This document shows positions 1 to 4,810 of a stretch of DNA of 5,739 nt, in pieces. The stretch spans positions 1 to 5,739 of the forward strand of contig LGET01000106.1 in assembly GCA_001507935.1 (NCBI GenBank), read 5' to 3'. A program made the translations under genes and the position numbers. This stretch comes from Thermococcales archaeon 44_46. Its GTDB lineage: Archaea > Methanobacteriota_B > Thermococci > Thermococcales > Thermococcaceae. Position 1 is the first letter of the stretch. Every line of letters starts with the position of its first letter. The notes beneath the pieces were generated by a model, which was not told the origin of the DNA, ran no database searches, and was given only the letters and a program-made list of their open reading frames with translations.

Positions 1-254
1 CTCCTCACCCGCCCTCCAACTTCCATCCATTCTCCCTTTATCAGGTTATACCTCTCAAGGGTCCTGAGGATTCCGTAGAGAGTGCTCTCACTTGGCACAA
101 ATTTTCCCCCACTGATGTTTTCAAGGGCTTTTCTTAAGGCATAACCGTGAGTTTTCTCTTTTTTTAAAAAAGAAAGGACTAAATAAGCGTATATTCCCGC
201 CCTAATTTCTTTTCTGAATTTCTCCAATGCCTTTTTCTTGTGGTCACCAAACAA
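1..254 (-). CDS. PadR-family winged-helix transcriptional regulator (partial, 3' end beyond window)
   Basis: The minus strand encodes 84 residues of a PadR-type DNA-binding domain before running off the left edge. Recognisable pieces are HGYAL (residues 36-40, PadR helix-turn-helix entry), STLYGILRTLE (57-67, recognition helix), YNLIKGEW (69-76) and the start of the wing, GGRVR (80-84). The PadR family are dimeric repressors or ligand-responsive regulators, often of membrane proteins encoded beside them. The start is TTG at 254-252: an in-frame TGA lies at 281-279, no ATG or GTG lies between, and GGAGG at 268-264 sits nine bases upstream. The start overlaps the end of the upstream membrane-protein gene by 11 bases, so the two are probably co-transcribed and translationally coupled. 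The C-terminal dimerisation part is not visible, so the subfamily and ligand cannot be judged. The family call rests on motif recognition by eye. Confidence 0.82.
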   Translation of the reverse strand, partial: MFGDHKKKALEKFRKEIRAGIYAYLVLSFLKKEKTHGYALRKALENISGGKFVPSESTLYGILRTLERYNLIKGEWMEVGGRVR

Positions 255-1341
255 TCCTGTCTTCCTCCCTCTCCTCCTTCACTTTGGGCAAGCCATAGCG
301 GAGCAGGAAAAGTGAAACTGCTAAGAGGAGCACATAAGTTATAACCAAAACTACTGTGGAGGGGCGGAATTGATAATATGCAGCAAAGGTGTCTATTATG
401 CCGTGAGCAATGCTCAAACTCAGTAGGGCCTTCTTCCCAAAGCCGTTCTTGTAGGAGTAAGCCAAAACCACGGTTGTTCCGGCATGAAACAGAGTGGCCA
501 AGTAGCGTTCGAGCATGGAAACGAGAGCATTGGCGAGACTTGGAGTCACCCCCCCCAATGCAATAAGCTGAATCGCCTGTAAAGCAGGAACAAGGATCGC
601 TTCACCAAGCCCAAAGCCAATACCAATGAAAAGGGCCTCGTTAAGATACTTGCCTTTTGAAAGCCCATATTTCAGACTCTCTTGGAAAAATCCAGCAACA
701 AAACCAAGCCACACTGCCGCAAAAACTACGAAGATTGTTCCCCTGGCAACTATCTCCGAGTTTGATCTTATACCAACTGCCAAGAAGGGTGCATTCTGTA
801 TTAGAGGTTGAATGCCAAGTGTTATTGCAACCAGTATGATGCCCAAAATTATCTCCGCGACACCTATTTTCTTAAATCCAAGCATGTAAAATGTCAGCAA
901 TGCTAAAAAGCCTCCCAGGACCGGGAAGAATAGTGCAACTCCTAACGGAATACCTGCTTCTTTTGAATTTACTGCATCAATCCATATGCCGGAGAGCTTG
1001 TATTCCCCGTTGACCTCTTTAAACACCAACCTTATGGTGACATTTGCTCTCTCAAATTCAAAGTTATAATAACCAAGTATGAACTCTCCTGTTTTCCCCT
1101 CTTTAACAAAGCTGTAGCCTTTAAACTCCCCATATTTTGATATAAGATCGTTCCTGAAAGCGTTAAATTGATTTTCGTCAAAGGCTCTTTTCATTTCCTC
1201 ATCCAGATAGGGCCGCAAAACGTAATAATCACCCGTTTTAAGGGCGTTGAATGTGGCCTCAGCAACATAGTCATAGGGCCTTTCCGCTAGGGCGAACGTG
1301 CTAAGAAAAACAATTATCAGCAAGAGTCCGAGCTTTCTCAT
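244..1341 (-). CDS. Membrane protein: signal peptide, DUF3887-like domain and YhfC/DUF2324-type putative intramembrane peptidase
   Basis: This is a 365-residue protein starting MRKLGLLL, with a signal peptide (residues 1-19, probable cleavage after ALA). Residues 20-128 form a soluble, presumably external domain resembling DUF3887 (TFNALKTGDYY, LDEEMKRAFDE, KYGEFKGY, NGEYKLSGIWI). The remainder is six or seven membrane segments from about 131 to 348. The core matches the YhfC-type (DUF2324) putative membrane peptidases, relatives of CPBP/CAAX proteases: AGFFQESLKYG (E221), GFGLGEA (E247), LERYLATLFHAG (E278, H286) and AHGIID (H313, D317). These polar residues in membrane helices are candidate catalytic or metal ligands; activity and substrate are unknown. 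The frame is open upstream to 1497 (417 residues), but that extension would run into dph2 and lacks a ribosome site. ATG 1341 gives a clean signal peptide and has GGTGGTG at 1351-1345; ATG 1353 is the alternative, four residues longer. It is co-oriented with and overlaps the PadR gene. Confidence 0.72.
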   Translation of the reverse strand: MRKLGLLLIIVFLSTFALAERPYDYVAEATFNALKTGDYYVLRPYLDEEMKRAFDENQFNAFRNDLISKYGEFKGYSFVKEGKTGEFILGYYNFEFERANVTIRLVFKEVNGEYKLSGIWIDAVNSKEAGIPLGVALFFPVLGGFLALLTFYMLGFKKIGVAEIILGIILVAITLGIQPLIQNAPFLAVGIRSNSEIVARGTIFVVFAAVWLGFVAGFFQESLKYGLSKGKYLNEALFIGIGFGLGEAILVPALQAIQLIALGGVTPSLANALVSMLERYLATLFHAGTTVVLAYSYKNGFGKKALLSLSIAHGIIDTFAAYYQFRPSTVVLVITYVLLLAVSLFLLRYGLPKVKEEREEDRIVW

Positions 1342-1357
1342 TTTCACCACCATACCT

Positions 1358-1371
1358 CGAAGTTCGAAGTA
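1358..1371. repeat. Tandem heptamer CGAAGTT/CGAAGTA in the divergent promoter region
   Basis: Two near-identical 7-base units (CGAAGTT 1358-1364, CGAAGTA 1365-1371) stand end to end and contain a TTCGAA palindrome (1363-1368). They lie where minus-strand transcription of the membrane-protein gene would begin, given the TATA box at 1388-1395. An operator role, perhaps for the PadR protein, is only a guess from position. Confidence 0.3.
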
Positions 1372-1387
1372 TTGTTGGAGCCAAATC

Positions 1388-1395
1388 TTTAAAAG
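1388..1395. promoter_or_regulatory. Shared TATA box of the divergent dph2 / membrane-protein promoters
   Basis: TTTAAAAG at 1388-1395 lies within CTTTAAAAG, which reads CTTTTAAAG on the other strand, so it is a near-perfect palindrome. On the plus strand, a CCAAA BRE-like stretch precedes it at 1381-1385 and initiation about 26 bases on would fall near 1413-1418, giving a very short dph2 leader. On the minus strand, the same spacing puts initiation near 1365, about 24 bases before the ATG at 1341. It is the only good TATA candidate in the 84-base gap. Whether both directions use it is inferred from spacing. Confidence 0.55.
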
Positions 1396-1416
1396 AATTT
1401 TGTTTTTGAAGGAATT

Positions 1417-1422
1417 GGTGAG
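1417..1422 (+). promoter_or_regulatory. Ribosome binding site of dph2
   Basis: GGTGAG sits three bases before the ATG at 1426 and matches the archaeal anti-Shine-Dalgarno sequence in its GGTGA part. It supports 1426 as the start, which also gives the family-typical N-terminus beginning MYELHEREV. Confidence 0.7.
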
Positions 1423-1425
1423 CCT

Positions 1426-2463
1426 ATGTACGAACTTCACGAGAGAGAAGTTTTGGAGAAGCTGAGAGAGCTGAATGCGAAGAGAGTTTTGATTCAAACT
1501 CCTGAGGGCCTCAAGAAAGAGGCACAGTTTTTGGCAGAGTTTCTTGAAGAAAACGGCATAGAGAGCCTGATAAGCGGTGAGGTTAATTATGGCGCCTGCG
1601 ATCCGGCAGATAAAGAAGCCAAAATGCTCGGGTGTGATGCCCTAATCCACCTCGGTCACTCATACATGGTGCTTAACCTCGAAGTTCCGACGATTTTCAT
1701 TCCCGCCTTTGCAAAGGTAGAGGTGATTGAAGCGTTATCAAAAAACATATCTGAGATAAGAAAGCTTGGGAAGAGAATAGCCCTGGTTACGACGGTTCAG
1801 CACATAAAGGACTTGCAAAAGGCGAAAGAATTCCTTGAAAATGAAGGATTTGAGGTAAAAGTTGGTAAAGGAGATGGAAGGGTTTCCTTCCCGGGCCAGG
1901 TTTTGGGGTGCAATTTCTCTGCAGCAAAAGTGGAAGCCGATGGAGTTCTCTTTATTGGAGCAGGCTACTTCCACCCCATTGGCGTTGCTTTAACCACAAA
2001 AAAGCCAACTTTAGCTATAAACCCGTACAGCGGCGATGCGATATGGATGGATAAAGAGGCAGAGCGGCTCATCAGGAAGCGCTGGGCACAGATAGCCAAG
2101 GCATACGATGCGGAGAAGTTTGGAGTAATAACAAGTACCAAGAAAGGCCAGCTGAGACTTGGAGAGGCCAGAAAAATCGCGAAGCTGCTGAGAGAACGTG
2201 GAAAAAAGGCCCAACTGATAGTTATGAACCACATAAGCTACCCAGCTCTGGAAGGCTTTGACTTTGACGCTTACGTTGTGGTCGCCTGCCCGAGGGTGCC
2301 GATAGACGATGTTGATAACTGGAGAAAGCCAGTGCTTACTCCAAGAGAGCTTGAGATTCTGCTCGGGCTGAGAGAAGACTATGAGTTCGATGAAATATTC
2401 GGGGGCAAACGGGATCAGGACGAACCCATTGGAATAAGCCTCAAGCTTCCAAAGTCTTTATAA
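1426..2463 (+). CDS. dph2: Diphthamide biosynthesis enzyme Dph2 (4Fe-4S, 3-amino-3-carboxypropyl transferase)
   Basis: Dph2 performs the first committed step of diphthamide synthesis: it transfers the 3-amino-3-carboxypropyl group of S-adenosylmethionine to a histidine of elongation factor 2, using a non-canonical radical SAM [4Fe-4S] cluster. Archaea use a Dph2 homodimer where eukaryotes use Dph1-Dph2. The 345-residue protein has the usual archaeal length and three-lobe layout. The three cysteines that hold the cluster in the Pyrococcus horikoshii enzyme are all present: C58 in NYGACDPAD, C162 in VLGCNFSAA and C288 in VVACPRVPIDD. QTPEGLK (24-30) and the C-terminal VDNWRKPVLTPRE region (296-308) are also typical. 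An extra cysteine, C70 (LGCDALIHLGHSYM), is in the first lobe. The gene is divergent from the membrane-protein gene and ends 22 bases before the next gene, whose TATA box overlaps its stop codon. No clear terminator is visible after it. Confidence 0.95.
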   Translation: MYELHEREVLEKLRELNAKRVLIQTPEGLKKEAQFLAEFLEENGIESLISGEVNYGACDPADKEAKMLGCDALIHLGHSYMVLNLEVPTIFIPAFAKVEVIEALSKNISEIRKLGKRIALVTTVQHIKDLQKAKEFLENEGFEVKVGKGDGRVSFPGQVLGCNFSAAKVEADGVLFIGAGYFHPIGVALTTKKPTLAINPYSGDAIWMDKEAERLIRKRWAQIAKAYDAEKFGVITSTKKGQLRLGEARKIAKLLRERGKKAQLIVMNHISYPALEGFDFDAYVVVACPRVPIDDVDNWRKPVLTPRELEILLGLREDYEFDEIFGGKRDQDEPIGISLKLPKSL

Positions 2464-2464
2464 G
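2457..2464 (+). promoter_or_regulatory. TATA box for the membrane-protein / methyltransferase operon
   Basis: TTTATAAG at 2457-2464 is a strong archaeal TATA box preceded by a purine-rich BRE-like CCAAAG (2449-2454). It overlaps the last sense codon and the TAA stop (2461-2463) of dph2. Its centre lies 25-26 bases before the A of the ATG at 2486, so transcription should begin at or beside the start codon. Confidence 0.7.
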
Positions 2465-2485
2465 CCCCATTTCCAATTCCCTATC

Positions 2486-2860
2486 ATGCAGAATGTTGAT
2501 GTTATCATCTATATCCTCCTTGTGCTTCTATACTACCTCTTCCTGAAAACAGCATTAGATGTTTTCACGTACAAGGAAATGAAAAGCTATTCGATTCTAG
2601 CAATCTCCGTTGTGGGTGTAGGAATTTCTCTTGGAATAGACCTCTTTCTTGGGGTTTTGGTACTTTTTGCGGTTTTAAAAATGCTGAAACTGAATTTAAA
2701 AGAAGCTCTCGTTGTGGCGTTCACAGCGGAGTTCGGATTTCTCTTAGGGGTGATTGTGGTAATGTTTATATTGACCACAGCAGGGACAATGTTCGGTATA
2801 GAGGGCCTTGAGTTCAACATGACTTGGGAAGAGCTTCTCCAGTATATTGCAAGCCCGTAG
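2486..2860 (+). CDS. Small multi-pass membrane protein of unknown function
   Basis: I do not recognise a family for this 124-residue protein. It is strongly hydrophobic, with membrane segments at about 3-25 and 73-97 and a long hydrophobic stretch at 36-66 that could be one or two helices. Short charged loops (TYKEMKS, KMLKLNLKEA) separate them, and a hydrophilic tail ends in WEELLQYIASP. The start is ATG 2486. There is no Shine-Dalgarno sequence in the pyrimidine-rich bases before it, but a TATA box at 2457-2464 is at the right distance for a leaderless mRNA. The stop (TAG 2858-2860) is eight bases before the methylase ATG, so it heads a likely operon with the two RNA methyltransferases. Base composition and gene density match the neighbours, so it does not look foreign. 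It is a real gene on context and promoter evidence, with function unknown. Confidence 0.8.
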   Translation: MQNVDVIIYILLVLLYYLFLKTALDVFTYKEMKSYSILAISVVGVGISLGIDLFLGVLVLFAVLKMLKLNLKEALVVAFTAEFGFLLGVIVVMFILTTAGTMFGIEGLEFNMTWEELLQYIASP

Positions 2861-2865
2861 GTGAT
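2860..2865 (+). promoter_or_regulatory. Ribosome binding site deciding the start of the METTL5-like gene
   Basis: GGTGAT, three bases before the ATG at 2869, overlaps the last base of the preceding stop codon. The open frame extends upstream to an ATG at 2824, but that would add 15 residues not typical of the family and has no such site, so 2869 is preferred. Confidence 0.8.
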
Positions 2866-2868
2866 AGA

Positions 2869-3477
2869 ATGAAGAAAAAACACCTCGCAATTATCCTCTC
2901 GAAGTTGAAGGGTTTTGAAGAACCTAAACCAGAGCTTGAGCAGTATAGAACTCCCGGTGACGTTGCCGCGGAGCTTTTGTGGTTAGCCCATTCCATGGGA
3001 GACATCGAGGGAAAAATCATAGCCGATCTTGGAGCCGGGACCGGGGTTTTAAGCATTGGAGCAAGCCTGATGGGGGCTAAAAAGGTTTATGCAGTCGAAA
3101 AAGACAAAAAAGCCCTTGAGATAGCGATGGAAAATGCAAAAACACTGAACATTACCAACATAGAGTTTGTGAATGCACCGGTAGAGGACTTCAACGTGAA
3201 AGTTGATACTGTGATAATGAACCCTCCCTTTGGAAGTCAAAACCCAAAAGCGGATAGACCTTTCCTTCTCAAGGCTTTTGACGTCAGCGATGTTGTTTAT
3301 TCCATCCACCTCGCCAAGGAAGAAGTTAGGAAGTTTATTGAAGCTTTTGTTAAAGACAACGGCTTCAAAATTACCCACCGCCTAACCTTGCCCTTTGAAA
3401 TCCCGGCCCAGTTTTTCTTCCACCGAAAAAGGCTTGAGAGGATTTTGGTAGACATTTACAGATTTGAGAGGGATTGA
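2869..3477 (+). CDS. METTL5-like N6-adenine RNA methyltransferase
   Basis: This 202-residue SAM-dependent Rossmann-fold methylase is the archaeal counterpart of eukaryotic METTL5, which makes one m6A in small-subunit rRNA near the decoding site. The N-terminus has the METTL5 signature LKGFEEPKPELEQYRTP (13-29, compare human DGFEKPKLLLEQYPT). It continues with SAM motif I DLGAGTG (53-59), an acidic ribose-binding E77 in YAVEKD, the N6-amino methylase motif IV NPPFG (118-122), the YSIH segment (144-147) and the basic FFHRKR loop (183-188, compare FHKKK). The NPPF motif points to an exocyclic amino group of adenine, not a carbon, as target. Human METTL5 works with TRMT112; no partner is encoded here. 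It lies eight bases after the membrane-protein gene and one base before the next methylase, so co-transcription is very likely. The rRNA target is inferred from the family; archaeal members have often been listed only as predicted RNA methylases. Confidence 0.9.
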   Translation: MKKKHLAIILSKLKGFEEPKPELEQYRTPGDVAAELLWLAHSMGDIEGKIIADLGAGTGVLSIGASLMGAKKVYAVEKDKKALEIAMENAKTLNITNIEFVNAPVEDFNVKVDTVIMNPPFGSQNPKADRPFLLKAFDVSDVVYSIHLAKEEVRKFIEAFVKDNGFKITHRLTLPFEIPAQFFFHRKRLERILVDIYRFERD

Positions 3478-3478
3478 T

Positions 3479-4810
3479 ATGGGTAAGCTAAAGCTAAGCG
3501 ACAGACAGCTCTACGCCCTGATAGAGGCCCTTAAGCTTGGGGAAGAAGTAAAACCCAGCCAGCAGGCAAAAAGAAAAGCATTTGCAAAGTATAAGATAGA
3601 AGGCTGGGAAAACTCCAAGCTAACGGGGATATTTTACTCTATCCAGAGGCGTCTGGGTTTAATAGATGAAATAATTGAAGAGCTTGTGGGGGTTTCTCCA
3701 CTCATCCTCGACCCATGGCTGAGGGCAACTCTAAGGGTAGCCGTAGAAGTCGCTATCTTCAGAGACCCGAACGAGAAAACCCTTCAGCACCTCAAGGGGC
3801 TGGCTCAGTTCCTCTCGAAGAGGACTCATCCCTACGTGGGCTATTACTACTATGAACTTTTTCCAAGGATCATTAACTATATTCCAAAGCTCGACACGGA
3901 GGAAAAAAGACTCAAGTGGGAGTACCTCTTTCCGGAATGGTTCATAGCGAGGATGAAAGTGTTGCTTGGAGAAGAAGCCGAAGAACTCCTAAAGGCGCTA
4001 AACGAAACCCTTCCAACGAGCATAAGGGTAAATCGCCTTAAAGTGAGCGTTGAAGAGGTTGAGAACTATCTGAAAAAGAAGGGAATCCGCTTTGAGAGGA
4101 GCAAGAGAGTTGAAACCGTAATCAGAATTCTCGATCCCTTTAACCCGGAGTGGCTCTTCAACAAAGGCTATGCCATAGCGCAGGAGGAAGCTTCTGCCGT
4201 TGCACTTCTTATTCTCTCTCCAAAGCCCGGGGAGACAGTGGTGGATTTAGCAGCAGCTCCCGGAGGGAAAACTACCCACATGGCAGAGCTCATGGAGAAC
4301 AAGGGTAGAATCTATGCCTTCGATGTGGACAAAGCCAGAATAAAGCGCATGGAAGAAGTCCTGAGGAGGACAGGAGTAAAGATTGCAGAGGTTATCAAAG
4401 CCGATGGAAGAAAAGCACCAGAAATTCTTGGCGAGGGAATCGCCGATAAAGTGATGCTCGATGCACCATGCACCAGTGACGGAACGATAGCAAAGAACCC
4501 GGAACTGAGGTGGCGCCTCCGGGAGAAGAACATCCCCAAAGTAGTAACCCTTCAGAAAGAACTTATCGAGAGCGCATGGAAGCTCCTGAAGCCGGGCGGA
4601 AGGTTGCTATACTCAACCTGCTCCATGCTTCCAGAGGAAAACGAGGAAGTCGTGAGGTGGTTCCTTGAAAGGCATCCAGATGCTAAGTTAATTCCTCTAA
4701 GGGGCCCTTACGATGAGGGCTTTCTCGAAGGGACGATGAGGGCCTGGCCCCACAGGCACAAAACCATAGGGTTCTTCTATGCGCTGATTGAAAAGGAAAA
4801 GAAGCACTAG
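3479..4810 (+). CDS. NOL1/NOP2/Sun-family RNA m5C methyltransferase with N-terminal NusB-like domain
   Basis: This 443-residue enzyme probably makes 5-methylcytosine in rRNA or tRNA. Residues 1 to about 140 form an all-helical region resembling the NusB-like RNA-binding domain of RsmB (LSDRQLYALIEAL; WLRATLRVAVEVAIF). The catalytic part follows: TLPTSIRVNRLK (178-188), QEEASA (235-240), SAM-binding DLAAAPGGKT (256-265), FDVD (281-284), the motif IV cysteine C331 in DAPCTSDGT, the motif VI cysteine C381 in YSTCSM, and the closing RAWPHRH (421-427). In this family the motif VI cysteine attacks C6 of cytosine and the motif IV cysteine helps release the product; both are intact. The start ATG 3479 follows the METTL5-like stop (TGA 3475-3477) by one base, suggesting termination-reinitiation. 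A TTG at 3464 is an alternative start but has no ribosome site. The exact substrate cannot be read from the sequence; no archease gene lies in the window. Confidence 0.92.
   Translation: MGKLKLSDRQLYALIEALKLGEEVKPSQQAKRKAFAKYKIEGWENSKLTGIFYSIQRRLGLIDEIIEELVGVSPLILDPWLRATLRVAVEVAIFRDPNEKTLQHLKGLAQFLSKRTHPYVGYYYYELFPRIINYIPKLDTEEKRLKWEYLFPEWFIARMKVLLGEEAEELLKALNETLPTSIRVNRLKVSVEEVENYLKKKGIRFERSKRVETVIRILDPFNPEWLFNKGYAIAQEEASAVALLILSPKPGETVVDLAAAPGGKTTHMAELMENKGRIYAFDVDKARIKRMEEVLRRTGVKIAEVIKADGRKAPEILGEGIADKVMLDAPCTSDGTIAKNPELRWRLREKNIPKVVTLQKELIESAWKLLKPGGRLLYSTCSMLPEENEEVVRWFLERHPDAKLIPLRGPYDEGFLEGTMRAWPHRHKTIGFFYALIEKEKKH
4791..4804 (-). terminator. Possible T-rich terminator for the mscS-like gene
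   Basis: Just past the mscS-like stop, the minus strand reads CTTCTTTTCCTTTT. Thermococcal transcription commonly ends at such oligo-T tracts without a hairpin. The tract lies inside the 3' end of the convergent m5C methyltransferase gene, so minus-strand transcripts would run at least a few bases antisense to it. Confidence 0.35.

Noticed and set aside
157..172. T7A6 tract in the PadR gene resembling a -1 slippery heptamer (T TTA AAA on the coding strand)
   Set aside because: A -1 shift leads to a stop after about 13 codons and no downstream stimulator is evident; it encodes an ordinary FLKKEK turn of the domain.
378..839. Three short plus-strand open frames opposite the membrane-protein gene
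   Set aside because: They are antisense shadows with no domain, promoter or ribosome site, and the minus-strand frame has clear protein features.
1342..1497. A 52-residue N-terminal extension of the minus-strand membrane protein (open frame to 1497)
   Set aside because: It overlaps the start of dph2 and its promoter, has no ribosome binding site, and would place a signal peptide internally.
2067..2075. TGATGA on the minus strand as a C box of a C/D guide RNA
   Set aside because: No CTGA D box at suitable distance, and it lies in the conserved coding sequence of dph2.
1738..2234. Minus-strand open frames across dph2
   Set aside because: They are shadows of a confidently identified gene and have no initiation signals or recognisable protein features.
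2824..2868. An upstream start for the METTL5-like gene adding MGRASPVYCKPVGDR
   Set aside because: It lies inside the previous gene, lacks a ribosome site, and the family N-terminus together with GGTGAT at 2860-2865 fits ATG 2869.
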